From: Pyrinomonadaceae bacterium
Lineage (GTDB): Bacteria; Acidobacteriota; Blastocatellia; Pyrinomonadales; Pyrinomonadaceae
Assembly (NCBI GenBank): GCA_014379075.1
Contig: JACMMN010000138.1
Location: forward strand, 1 to 33,406
Length of the DNA stretch: 33,406 nucleotides
Direction of reading: 5' to 3'
The notes beneath the pieces were generated by a model that was not told the origin of the DNA, did not search any database, and was given only the letters and a program-made list of their open reading frames with translations. This document shows, one piece after another, positions 1 to 8,990 of this stretch; position 1 is the first letter of the stretch; each line of letters starts with the position of its first letter. Made by a program: the position numbers and the translations under genes.

Positions 1-3000
1 CCAGTCGAGCGCTTTATTCGTTTCTCCGAGAGCGTTATATGCGAGAGCTATCTCGAAGGCGAATCCGTAGGGGTTATTCTTAACGGACGGGTCCGAAACC
101 GCAGCGTCAAGTTCCCTTAAAATTACTTTCGCATCCCCGTTTAGCGCGGATATCTGTGTTTCAATGATCTTCCAGCCCGGATCGGATCTGTTTCCGCCGC
201 TGTAACTCAGTTCCTTATTAAACGAATCCATTGCGGAAGCGTGATCTTTCAAGGCAGTAAATGCCCAGCGTTTTACTTTGTAGGCGGGAATGGAACTTGC
301 GTCAAGGGAAAGGCTCGTGTTGGATTCCGCTATAGATTCGGCGAACCGCCCGGCCTGGTAATGGATCACGCCGGACGCAGATCGAATGGCGGCTGATCGC
401 GGATCCAGACGCTGAGCGATCTCGATCTCGGAAATAGCGTCCACATCTTTATTCATCGCCGCGAGGACCAGGGCGAACCAATGGTGGGCCTGGGCGTACG
501 ACGGATTAACCTGAATCGCCCGCAGGAACTCAAGTTCCGATCCGGCACGATCGCGTTGGTAATAAAACTTCACGTAGGCAAGCGATGCATGTGCTTCCGC
601 CAGATTGTCGTCCAAGGAAAGGGCCCGGCGGGCGAAATCGAGCGCTTTGGGATATGCATCCGGCGGCGGGGAAATGTCGTAGAGATTCAAAAGAGCATAA
701 GCGTCGGCGAGGCCGACATAAGCAAGTGCGAAACTGCCGTCGCGTTCCAGAGATTGTCCAAAGGCGGATATTGCCTTTCGCAAATTCTCGCCCGAACGGT
801 TTGCCATCTGATAGCGGCCGATAAGATAGAATTCGTAAGCCGATGCGTTTTGCGTGTAGCTTTTCTGAACCTGCTGGAGCTCCATCGGGAGAGGCTCAAT
901 GCCGAGAGACGTCCAGACCTTTTCAGCCAGCCGCGTTTGCATCGCGAAGAGATCGCCGTTCGCCGCGGCAAAGTTTTCAGCCCAGATCACATTGCCGGCG
1001 GGAGCGTGTATCAGCTCGGCGGAAAGAGTCGTTGTTCCTCCGTCTTTGAAAAGCTCACCGCGTAACAGATAAATGACTCCGCTGTCGGCCGCGATCCTTT
1101 TCGGCTCCAGATCGGCCATTGCACGGCCGCTGGCGGCGGATATGACCCGTATGCTTTTGATATTGCCGAGCTTATTTGTAAGCGCGTCCGCCAAACCGAC
1201 ACCGAGATTGTCGTGTGTGTCTTCCGAAGCTTTAAAGGGAAGAACGACGAGCGACGGGTTCTTGAAAGCCGCCGGTCTCAGATCCGTTTGAACCGCTCGG
1301 CCAGCCGTAGAGTATATATATAATGTAACGGCCGCCACAGGCAGTAAGAGAAGCAGAATAAGAGGCGCCACGTACAAAGGTTTGCGGGCTGCGAGCGGGA
1401 CGGCCGATATACCATCGTCGGTGAGATCGCCGTCTTCGATAACGAGTGTCGTCAGATTATGCATCGTCGCCGGTTCTTCCAGTGTTTCGCCCGTAACCGG
1501 GACGCCGGCCGCAAAGCTGTTGAAGAAAGGGCGGTAACCCGTTTGTTCTAAAATTGCGTCGAAACGCGGTTCTCCGCGTAAAATATCTAAAACCGGATCG
1601 ACACCCATCCAGTTCAGCCACGCTTCCTTTATTTCCGCGGCGGCTTCGAGGGAATCCATCGCTTGATCCTTATTATTTAGATAGCAATAAACCAGGGCCA
1701 TCTGATAAGGCGATACATATCGCTCGCCGGAAAGCTTTATAAGCTCGCTGATCTTTTCCTCGGCAGTTGTATTGTCCCGGTTCGCCGCGTAGCATTCGGC
1801 CTCGGAGAGCAAAGAGAAGACGCTGTTGCCCATCAACTCTTTTGCCTTTTCGTTTTCCTTAATTGCAAGAGCGGTTTCACCAACAATGCGATGAATTTTG
1901 CTCAATCCGTAGTAGCCAAAGCTGTATGCGGGGAAATCGTTGATCACACGGCGATAGCGTTCGGCCGCCTCGTCATACCGCCGGGCGTAATAGAGGCCCC
2001 AGCCAATATTGTGGTGATTGAAAGGCGTCAGCGGGTCGAGTTCGACGCTGCGGCCGGCAAAATCAAGGCCTTCGTTAAATCGGCCTTCGGTAAAGAGGAC
2101 TATTGAATACCATACGTATGCACTGGCATTGCCGGGATTTAATTCGATCGCCCGCCCAAGATGATATTCCGCCCGCGACCAATCATGATGGCCCGCGTGG
2201 AGCGATAAACCTAAACTAGCATGAGCTTCGGAAAGATCTTCGTTCAGTTCTACTGCTTTTGTCGCCGCTTCGATGGCGGGTACAAAGCATTCCTGCGGCG
2301 GCAGGACGCCAATTATACCCAGCCAGTTATAATATTCAGCGATACCTGCGTAGGCGTGAGCATAATCCGGATCGGAGGCGATCGCGCTGTGAAAACTGAC
2401 AAATGCCTTTGCGAAACCTTCCTCGGTAAAGCTGCTGAAATGATATCGGCCGCGCAGATAATGCTCGAAAGCCTCAGGATTCTCCGTGCCGCGTCTGCCA
2501 TATTCCTCAATTTCGCTGCCGGTCAACTGCGGCAGGAGGAGCTCGATAACTTTGTTTGCAAGTGTATCTTCGAGTGTAAAAAGATCGGATAACACCTCGT
2601 CGATGGAAGTGGCCCACACGGCGGCATTTTCCGCTACATTTAAAAGCTGCACAGTTACACGGAGCCTGTTACGTGACTTTTTTATGCTGCCATCGAGGAT
2701 ATAATCCGCGTTTAGTTCGTTACCGGCCCGGATCGGGTCTATCAGATCGTCCCCGAACGCCAGAATGGAACTCGTAGGCCTCACGATGAAACGCCCGACC
2801 TTGCTTAACCGCGTTATCAAAGCATCGGCGAGTCCGACACTCAAAAAACGGTCGTCCTTGTCTTCGGCGGCGGAAAGATTTAGGAATTTAAATGGCAGCA
2901 CGGCCAGAGCTTTTCTATTCTCCGGCACTTTGATAAGAGACGGCTGCGGATTTTCTCTATTTTCAGGCGAAAATTGCGGAGCCTCGATGCGGGCGCCGTT

Positions 3001-4191
3001 CAGGTGTCTGGAAATGTCCTTTGAAAACTCGGCGGCCGATTCGTAGCGATCCGAAGGCAGTTTAGCGAGAGCCTTTAATATAATATTATCGATATTATTT
3101 AACAGTTCGTTAACCAATTGCCTCGAATTCGTGCCGCGGGCATGAAGAAAGCTGTCTTCGGAATTCGAATATTTCAGAAGAAGGTTTTCTCGGACGCTGA
3201 TGATCTTGCTTGGCGGTTCCGGCATCACTTCGCAGATCACACGCGAAACTTCGTGGAGAGCGCGGCCGGCAAAATTATACGGACGATGGCCGGTTAGAAG
3301 TTCGTAAAGCAGAACACCAAGTGAATATATGTCGCTTGACGGCGTAACCTCCACGCCTTCAACCTGTTCGGGACTTGCATAATCGGGCGTCATCATTCGC
3401 AGCATCGAAGCCGTGGGATTTATCGATTCGTGGATAAGATCCGGGTCGAGAATTTTAGCAATGCCGAAATCGAGAAGCTTCGGTGCACCCGACCTGTTTA
3501 TAAGAATGTTGCCCGGTTTTATATCGCGGTGAATTATCTGTTTTGTGTGGGCATATTCGATCGCCGAGCAGATCTTCTGGAATATCTTCAAACGGTCGCG
3601 AACTTTCAGGCGATTCTTATCGCAATAATTGTAGAGAGTCTCGCCCTCGACAAATTCCATTACAAAATACGGGACGCTGTCGCCCGTCGTTCCACCGTCT
3701 AGAAGCCGGGCAATGAATGGATGTTCGAATGAGGCAAGAATTTGCCGTTCGTGGCGAAAGCGGCGAATAATAAAGTCCGAATCCATGCCGCGTTTAATTA
3801 ATTTTATCGCTACTTTTTGCTGAAATTCTCCGTCGGCGCGTTCCGCCAGATATACCGCACCCATTCCGCCGCGGCCGATCTCGCCGGTAACTTTATATAC
3901 ACCTATCTTTTTCCCGATGAAATCATCGCGGCCGTTTTCGCCGGCCTGTTCGTCGAGCGAGTTTGAAATTTCCTTTTTCGCTGAAGTATTCAGGAAATTA
4001 CTGTCTGTCCAAATCGGGGATTCAATAAAATTGTCGGCGGATTCGGAGCTGGCAAGGAGCTTTTCAACCTCGCGAAGTAGTCCTACGTCGTCCGCGCATT
4101 CACCTGCAAGAAATACAGCACGCTCGGCGCCGCTCAGGTCGATCGCCGTCTGGAATACTGCCTCGATTTTTTGCCATCGGTCAGGGGACAT
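1..4191 (-). CDS. Ser/Thr protein kinase with two TolB-like + TPR modules (3' end cut by window edge)
   Basis: The frame is open without a stop from an ATG at 4191 to base 1 (1397 codons), so the C-terminus is missing. I checked each codon line for stops. Residues 1-95 resemble the N-terminal helical region common in acidobacterial kinases. The kinase domain is at about 98-395, with glycine loop GRGGMG (106-111), VAIK Lys130, HRD 221-223, DFG 241-243 and SPEQ 273-276. A TolB-like domain (425-555, starting ALAVLPF) is followed by TPR helices to about 885, which end in the usual WMGVDPVLD / LRGEPRFDAIL tail. One membrane helix lies at about 938-960. A second TolB-like domain (978-1100, VVLPF) and second TPR array follow and run off the window. 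It probably phosphorylates proteins on Ser/Thr in response to ligand or partner binding; the substrate is unknown. The doubled sensor architecture is unusual. Confidence 0.93.
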   Translation of the reverse strand, partial: MSPDRWQKIEAVFQTAIDLSGAERAVFLAGECADDVGLLREVEKLLASSESADNFIESPIWTDSNFLNTSAKKEISNSLDEQAGENGRDDFIGKKIGVYKVTGEIGRGGMGAVYLAERADGEFQQKVAIKLIKRGMDSDFIIRRFRHERQILASFEHPFIARLLDGGTTGDSVPYFVMEFVEGETLYNYCDKNRLKVRDRLKIFQKICSAIEYAHTKQIIHRDIKPGNILINRSGAPKLLDFGIAKILDPDLIHESINPTASMLRMMTPDYASPEQVEGVEVTPSSDIYSLGVLLYELLTGHRPYNFAGRALHEVSRVICEVMPEPPSKIISVRENLLLKYSNSEDSFLHARGTNSRQLVNELLNNIDNIILKALAKLPSDRYESAAEFSKDISRHLNGARIEAPQFSPENRENPQPSLIKVPENRKALAVLPFKFLNLSAAEDKDDRFLSVGLADALITRLSKVGRFIVRPTSSILAFGDDLIDPIRAGNELNADYILDGSIKKSRNRLRVTVQLLNVAENAAVWATSIDEVLSDLFTLEDTLANKVIELLLPQLTGSEIEEYGRRGTENPEAFEHYLRGRYHFSSFTEEGFAKAFVSFHSAIASDPDYAHAYAGIAEYYNWLGIIGVLPPQECFVPAIEAATKAVELNEDLSEAHASLGLSLHAGHHDWSRAEYHLGRAIELNPGNASAYVWYSIVLFTEGRFNEGLDFAGRSVELDPLTPFNHHNIGWGLYYARRYDEAAERYRRVINDFPAYSFGYYGLSKIHRIVGETALAIKENEKAKELMGNSVFSLLSEAECYAANRDNTTAEEKISELIKLSGERYVSPYQMALVYCYLNNKDQAMDSLEAAAEIKEAWLNWMGVDPVLDILRGEPRFDAILEQTGYRPFFNSFAAGVPVTGETLEEPATMHNLTTLVIEDGDLTDDGISAVPLAARKPLYVAPLILLLLLPVAAVTLYIYSTAGRAVQTDLRPAAFKNPSLVVLPFKASEDTHDNLGVGLADALTNKLGNIKSIRVISAASGRAMADLEPKRIAADSGVIYLLRGELFKDGGTTTLSAELIHAPAGNVIWAENFAAANGDLFAMQTRLAEKVWTSLGIEPLPMELQQVQKSYTQNASAYEFYLIGRYQMANRSGENLRKAISAFGQSLERDGSFALAYVGLADAYALLNLYDISPPPDAYPKALDFARRALSLDDNLAEAHASLAYVKFYYQRDRAGSELEFLRAIQVNPSYAQAHHWFALVLAAMNKDVDAISEIEIAQRLDPRSAAIRSASGVIHYQAGRFAESIAESNTSLSLDASSIPAYKVKRWAFTALKDHASAMDSFNKELSYSGGNRSDPGWKIIETQISALNGDAKVILRELDAAVSDPSVKNNPYGFAFEIALAYNALGETNKALDW

Positions 4192-4199
4192 TCCCAGAT

Positions 4200-4230
4200 A
4201 TTATAACTAAATTTGGACGTAAGGCATCAA
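4200..4230 (-). promoter_or_regulatory. Candidate sigma-70 promoter for the kinase gene
   Basis: On the minus strand a perfect TATAAT (4205-4200) is preceded by TTGATG (4230-4225) with a 19-base spacer, slightly long. The predicted start of transcription falls at about 4193, so the mRNA would begin at or within a few bases of the ATG at 4191. No Shine-Dalgarno sequence fits in between, which suggests a leaderless transcript. Confidence 0.45.
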
Positions 4231-4313
4231 GGCGGTGAGGTTAGTGAAAAAGCTTCCACACGAAAACTAGACCGGTCGGCTTCAAGGTATCTGACTGACA
4301 ATGTTTAAAGATG

Positions 4314-4343
4314 TTGACCAAGTGTCATTTCCCGTTGTAAAAT
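4314..4343 (+). promoter_or_regulatory. Candidate sigma-70 promoter for the HD-GYP gene
   Basis: TTGACC (4314-4319) and TAAAAT (4338-4343) are separated by 18 bases. This puts transcription initiation near 4350, about 24 bases before the ATG at 4374. It lies in the 182-base divergent spacer shared with the kinase gene. Confidence 0.5.
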
Positions 4344-4373
4344 TGTCTTGGCCCAACTTCCACGACCTATCCG

Positions 4374-6179
4374 ATGCCCCGAAAACCTACTAAAATCAGT
4401 CTCATATACTTTGTCATATTCACGCTTTTACTAGTTGGCCTGGTTCCGCTTGTATTGACGGGCTGGTTATTGTCCGAGAGGAGCGCTCAGGAATTACGGG
4501 CAGTCGAGAACCGTTACCAGATCCAGCTTGTTCAGGAAAAGGCCCGGCAAATAGAAATGTTCGGCCAGCGTTACGGCGACTTGGTAAAGAATCTCGCAGA
4601 TGCATTCGAGCTTTCCAATAATATGGAAACGCTTTCTTCATCGCAAACCGAGGAAAGGCTCGGAGCAACACTAAAGGAAAACCCGAACGTATTGGCACTA
4701 TATTTAAAACCTGCAAATGCCGAATCGCTTTCGATCTTCCGTCCCGGCATTATCGTCAAAGAAGAGATCGAATCTATCTCCCTCGACGCCCTGACCGAAG
4801 CCGGAGCGCAGGAATTGTTTATCGGCTCGCCGAAAAAAGCGTCGTCAAGCGGTGAAGCAGTAATGACGATGGTTTCCCGGATATCCGTTGGCGGCGACAC
4901 CGAGGCATCGGTTGTCGCGATCGTATCTCTGAAAGAAATTGCCCGGAGCGTCGTCGGCATAAATTCGATAAGCGAAGACCAATTATGGAAAGCCGGCCTG
5001 CCGATCATCTTTGTTATCGACCAAAATGGAAACGCTATATTTCACCCGGACCAGAGTCTTGTCGATGAACAGAGATCTCTCTCCAACCTAAAGATCGTGG
5101 GCGAATGGCAGCAATCCAACCGCCAGATCCAATCGGGACTGGTTCCTTTTACCGCTGAATTCGAAGGGAATACGTATGACATGATCGGGGCGTATTCGAC
5201 TGTGCATCTCGGATCGGGAACAACATTCGGCGTTATAACGATGCAGGACGAGCGAAGGGCATTAGCGTCGGTCGGGGAAATGCGAACGCAGACGTGGATC
5301 ATTAGTTTAGCATTTGCTTTGTTCGCGCTGGTGATCGGACTAGGTGCGGCCCGGTCCCTAACGTCTCCCTTGCTAAAACTCTCGACCGCAGCGGAAAAGA
5401 TCGCGCTCGGCGACCTTTCGACCAGAGTTGAAACCCGGAACATAACCGAGATCGGAACGTTAGGCGAATCGTTCAATACGATGAGCGATAAGCTGGAAGA
5501 ACATATCGCACGGCTCGCGAAAGCGGCGACGGAGAATCGCGAATTGTTCGTCGGGACGGTAAAAGCACTGGCAGCCGCCATTGACGGGAAGGATAAATAT
5601 ACCCGCGGCCATTCGGAAAGAGTTTCTCGAATTTCAGTGGCCATCGGCCGTCAGATGAAGCTCGGAGCGGACGAGCTTGAGACATTGCGAATAAGCGCTT
5701 TGCTGCACGATGTCGGTAAGATCGCGATCGACGATTCCATCCTCAAAAAACCGGCTGCCCTGACATCTGAAGAATTCGAAATAATGAAAACGCATCCGCA
5801 GAAAGGCTATAAGATCATGTCGCAGATTCCCGCGATGAAAGATTTTTTGCCCGGAATGTACATGCATCACGAAATGGTGAATGGACAAGGATATCCGCAA
5901 GGGCTGACCGATAAACAAATCCCGCTGCAGGCGAAGATCGTCTCGGTCGCCGACACGTTTGATGCGATGACAATAGACCGTCCTTATTCGAAGGGAATGC
6001 TGCTGCCCGACGCGCTGAAGCGGATCGAAGAATTCGTCGGGACGAGATATGACCCGGAAGTGGTAAAGGCTCTGATCCGAGGGTGCGAAGCAGGCCAGAT
6101 CGGAAATGGCGTGGTTCGTTTCATGGCAAATCAGGAAGTTGTGGAAGATACCGCGGACATTTTGAGTATTGCATCGTAA
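4374..6179 (+). CDS. Membrane HD-GYP domain protein (probable cyclic-di-GMP phosphodiesterase) with Cache-like sensor and HAMP
   Basis: The 601-residue protein has a membrane helix at about 8-29, an extracytoplasmic Cache-like sensor region (about 35-300), a second helix (308-330), a HAMP linker (about 326-378) and a C-terminal HD-GYP domain (about 388-575). The metal-binding HD pair is 445-446 (LLHDVGK), and the family signature HHE 498-500 followed by NGQGYP (503-508) is intact. HD-GYP enzymes hydrolyse cyclic di-GMP; since all signature residues are present an active enzyme is expected, with activity controlled by a periplasmic ligand. It is transcribed divergently from the kinase. The next gene begins one base after its stop codon, so the two are probably co-transcribed and translationally coupled. 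Confidence 0.93.
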   Translation: MPRKPTKISLIYFVIFTLLLVGLVPLVLTGWLLSERSAQELRAVENRYQIQLVQEKARQIEMFGQRYGDLVKNLADAFELSNNMETLSSSQTEERLGATLKENPNVLALYLKPANAESLSIFRPGIIVKEEIESISLDALTEAGAQELFIGSPKKASSSGEAVMTMVSRISVGGDTEASVVAIVSLKEIARSVVGINSISEDQLWKAGLPIIFVIDQNGNAIFHPDQSLVDEQRSLSNLKIVGEWQQSNRQIQSGLVPFTAEFEGNTYDMIGAYSTVHLGSGTTFGVITMQDERRALASVGEMRTQTWIISLAFALFALVIGLGAARSLTSPLLKLSTAAEKIALGDLSTRVETRNITEIGTLGESFNTMSDKLEEHIARLAKAATENRELFVGTVKALAAAIDGKDKYTRGHSERVSRISVAIGRQMKLGADELETLRISALLHDVGKIAIDDSILKKPAALTSEEFEIMKTHPQKGYKIMSQIPAMKDFLPGMYMHHEMVNGQGYPQGLTDKQIPLQAKIVSVADTFDAMTIDRPYSKGMLLPDALKRIEEFVGTRYDPEVVKALIRGCEAGQIGNGVVRFMANQEVVEDTADILSIAS

Positions 6180-6180
6180 T

Positions 6181-7815
6181 ATGAGTGCAGAGAGTTTACA
6201 GGAACGGTGGGAAGTGGAGGCCGGCGGTGCCGTTTACGGGGCGTCTTACAGCGAACTTCCGGAATGGATCGGCGAAGGCTCACTTTTACCCGGCGACAAG
6301 GTGCGCAGAGGCAATCTTCGCTGGATCGAGGCCGGTAAAGTTCCGTTTCTCATTCCTTTTTTTAATGCTAAAGCCGAGGGGCTTCCAATGCCCGTGATTT
6401 CGCCCGCAAGTAGTCCAGAACCGTTGCAAAATATTATTTCGTCCGGTGAAACAGGGATGATCGAAGTCAATACCTTTTCAAGTCCCCACATTCGATCAGA
6501 ACAGGCAAGTCCGGAGCCGGCCGAGAAACGAAACAGCAAAGATCCAGGCGTTTGCAGTATTCATGGCGATCGGGAAACGTTTTATCTTTGCGGCTCCTGC
6601 GATACTCCGTTTTGCAAAGCCTGTCCGAAATCCTACGGCGGATCGGTAAAGATATGTCCCGATTGCGGATCGCTTTGCAAACCGCTGGGAGAAATGCAGG
6701 ACTCTCGAAGTGTTGACCTGCAAAGGGCAGCCGCATTGACCGAAGGTTTTGGCATAGGTGACTTTCTTAACGCGATGGCTCACCCGTTCAAGTTCAAAAT
6801 TAGTTTGTTCTTCGGCGCTCTTATGTTCATGTTCTTCACGCTGGGGCAATCAGTCTCAGCGCTCGGCGGTATTTTAATGTTTTCGTCTGCTATATTCTGC
6901 GTGATGCTGGCTAATATGCTGACTTTTGGCATACTTGCGAATACTGTCGACAATTTTTCACAGGGCCGCGTGGAATCGAATTTTATGCCGGAATTCGAAG
7001 ATTTTTCGATCTGGGAGGATGTGCTGCATCCGTTCGTCCTGAGCATAGGAGTATACATCTCTTCATTCGGGCCTTTCATTTTGGTTATGATAATCGGGAT
7101 GTACTTTGTGTTGAGTTCGCTGGGTGCTCAAAAAGAGATTTTTCAAAACGAGATAGAAAAGATTCCCGGCACGGAGTATTACACGCCCGACCGTACGCTG
7201 CAGCAATCTGAAGAGGTAAAAAAACTCATCGGCAACGTTTCGGAACAGAACGAAAAACGGCTGGACGCTCAAGATGAGATTGCAGCCGGAAGTCCGTCGG
7301 CATCGGCAATTGATGAAAATGCGGATGATGCCAAGTTCGTGGAGCGCTCGATCCAGGAAAGCCGCAAAGCTCAGCTAGAAGCGGCAGTCGGCAAGCCGTC
7401 TGAAACTCAATACCACCAGCTTGCAAGTATTTTAAAGCTGGCTGCTCCTCTTGCCGTTTTGGGAATGATCACCTTTCTCTGGGGACTGTTTTATTTCCCG
7501 GCCGCCTGCGCGGTTGCAGGTTATACCAAATCATTTAGAGAGACGTTGAATCCGATGGTTGGCCTCGACACCATAAAAAGACTGGGATTCATTTACGTCA
7601 AGCTTTTGGCGATGGGTTTAACGATCCTGATCGCATCAGTGATCATTGGAACGATCCTGAACGCGGTGCTTATGCCTTTCGATCTGCCCGGGATGGGTAA
7701 TCTCCCCACGAAGGCTATCGGAAGCCTGTTTGGATTTTATTTTTCGATCGTATTTTCATGCCTGATCGGCTATGCCCTTTTCAAGGCTTCCGACCGTTTA
7801 GAACTTTACAAATAA
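6181..7815 (+). CDS. GYF_2-like / B-box zinc finger / polytopic membrane protein of unknown function
   Basis: A 544-residue protein. The ATG at 6181 directly after the preceding stop is preferred over a TTG four codons earlier that would overlap that gene. Residues 10-55 look like a GYF_2 (DUF4339-type) module. Residues 125-166 form a B-box-like zinc cluster with Cys/His ligands C125, H128, C137, C140, C145, C148, C159, C162 and C166. The rest carries several hydrophobic segments (about 205-260, 280-310, 420-450, 470-500, 515-540) resembling a Yip1/DUF-type membrane domain, interrupted by a charged soluble segment (about 315-410). It probably sits in the inner membrane with the zinc module in the cytoplasm. 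The tight coupling to the HD-GYP gene suggests a shared pathway, but the function is not recognised. Confidence 0.8.
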   Translation: MSAESLQERWEVEAGGAVYGASYSELPEWIGEGSLLPGDKVRRGNLRWIEAGKVPFLIPFFNAKAEGLPMPVISPASSPEPLQNIISSGETGMIEVNTFSSPHIRSEQASPEPAEKRNSKDPGVCSIHGDRETFYLCGSCDTPFCKACPKSYGGSVKICPDCGSLCKPLGEMQDSRSVDLQRAAALTEGFGIGDFLNAMAHPFKFKISLFFGALMFMFFTLGQSVSALGGILMFSSAIFCVMLANMLTFGILANTVDNFSQGRVESNFMPEFEDFSIWEDVLHPFVLSIGVYISSFGPFILVMIIGMYFVLSSLGAQKEIFQNEIEKIPGTEYYTPDRTLQQSEEVKKLIGNVSEQNEKRLDAQDEIAAGSPSASAIDENADDAKFVERSIQESRKAQLEAAVGKPSETQYHQLASILKLAAPLAVLGMITFLWGLFYFPAACAVAGYTKSFRETLNPMVGLDTIKRLGFIYVKLLAMGLTILIASVIIGTILNAVLMPFDLPGMGNLPTKAIGSLFGFYFSIVFSCLIGYALFKASDRLELYK

Positions 7816-7820
7816 TTGAA

Positions 7821-7863
7821 CGGGATGTGCTGTCCGCATAAGTATGCGGACAAGTACATCCCG
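7821..7863. repeat. Large imperfect hairpin downstream of the zinc-finger membrane gene
   Basis: The outer arms CGGGATGT and ACATCCCG (8 bp) enclose an asymmetric internal loop and an inner stem GTCCGCATA / TATGCGGAC. No T-run follows, so by itself it is not an intrinsic terminator. It lies just before a true terminator and could stabilise the 3' end of the mRNA or be a dispersed palindromic repeat. Confidence 0.7.
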
Positions 7864-7881
7864 TCCCATAGTTTTCGAATG

Positions 7882-7915
7882 ATATCGCACATTGTTTGAT
7901 GTGCGATATTTTTTT
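7882..7915 (+). terminator. Strong rho-independent terminator
   Basis: A perfect 11-bp stem ATATCGCACAT / ATGTGCGATAT with a 6-base loop (7893-7898) is followed directly by seven T residues. It ends the HD-GYP / zinc-finger protein transcription unit and separates it from ftsY. Confidence 0.92.
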
Positions 7916-7955
7916 ATACTTAAAAGTTTACTTCAGATAGGTTTACATAATATTT

Positions 7956-8990
7956 ATGGCATTGTTTTGGCGGCGGAATAAGGAAGACAAATTTTCAACA
8001 TCGGTTTTAGGCCTCGATAGATCGATAGAAGATCTAAAAAAGCAGGAAGCGGCCGTCGAGAAGGAGATCGGCGTACGCTTTACAAGGGCGATAGCGAAAA
8101 CCCGCGATTCGATCAACACGAAACTCGACACGATTTTCGAAGGACGCAAGCAGATCGACGAGACCTTGCTGGATGAACTCGAGGAAATGCTTATCTCGAC
8201 CGATATCGGCGTGCAGACTACGATGCAGGTTCTAGAAGCGATCCGCAAAGGTGTATCGCGGCAGGAGATCAACGATCTGGATGCACTAAAATCGGTGATG
8301 AAGAGCGAGCTTCTCGAAATTCTGCATCACTCAACGGATGCCGGCGTCGCATCGGAAGCTACCGTTCCCGAAACTATAAAGCCTTATGTTTTAATGGTCG
8401 TCGGCGTCAATGGAGTCGGCAAAACCACCACTATCGGAAAGCTTGCGCAGAGAATCAAAAACGAAGGTAATGACGTTTTGATCTGTGCCGCCGACACATT
8501 CCGGGCGGCTGCTTCGGAACAGCTTGAGATCTGGGCAACACGGGCGGGTGTGCCGTTGATCCAGCAAAAACACGGAACCGATCCGGCTGCGGTTTTATTC
8601 GACGCTTTGCAATCAGCCAAATCCCGCAAGTCCGATGTGTTGATCGTTGATACCGCCGGCCGCTTACACAATAAGTCCAATTTAATGGCTGAACTTGAAA
8701 AAATGAAACGAATTTCAGCCCGCGAAGTTGCTCAGGCCCCGCATGAAACGCTGCTCGTCATCGACGCCGTAACCGGTCAAAACGGCCTCGAACAAGCCCG
8801 GCAATTTATGAAAGTAGCAGATGTAACTGGAATTGTCCTAACAAAACTCGACGGCACCGCCAAAGGCGGCATAGCGGTCGCTATCGCAAAAGAGCTGAAT
8901 CTTCCGATACGCTACGTCGGCATTGGCGAACAGGTTGACGATCTAATGGTATTCGACGCGGAAAGCTATGTGAACGGCTTGTTTAATTAA
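7956..8990 (+). CDS. ftsY: Signal recognition particle receptor FtsY
   Basis: A 344-residue SRP GTPase with a short acidic A region, the four-helix N domain (about 35-125) and the G domain. The P-loop is GVNGVGKTT (150-158), the DTAGR motif is 232-236 and TKLDG 296-300. FtsY docks ribosome-nascent chain/SRP complexes at the inner membrane for co-translational insertion. The N-terminus begins MALFWRRNK, a basic-hydrophobic stretch compatible with membrane association; the long acidic A domain of E. coli FtsY is absent, as in many phyla. Its stop codon shares a base with the ribD start (TAATG), so ribD is probably translationally coupled. The -10-like CATAAT at 7946 lies very close to the ATG and is not convincing. 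Confidence 0.96.
   Translation: MALFWRRNKEDKFSTSVLGLDRSIEDLKKQEAAVEKEIGVRFTRAIAKTRDSINTKLDTIFEGRKQIDETLLDELEEMLISTDIGVQTTMQVLEAIRKGVSRQEINDLDALKSVMKSELLEILHHSTDAGVASEATVPETIKPYVLMVVGVNGVGKTTTIGKLAQRIKNEGNDVLICAADTFRAAASEQLEIWATRAGVPLIQQKHGTDPAAVLFDALQSAKSRKSDVLIVDTAGRLHNKSNLMAELEKMKRISAREVAQAPHETLLVIDAVTGQNGLEQARQFMKVADVTGIVLTKLDGTAKGGIAVAIAKELNLPIRYVGIGEQVDDLMVFDAESYVNGLFN

Noticed and set aside
481..4210. Many plus-strand open frames of 60-190 codons
   Set aside because: They lie antisense to the 1397-codon kinase frame, which has clear domain motifs throughout; the plus-strand translations show no recognisable protein.
5042..5644. A 200-codon minus-strand frame opposite the HD-GYP gene
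   Set aside because: Serine-rich translation typical of an antisense shadow, inside the conserved HAMP/HD region of the real gene.
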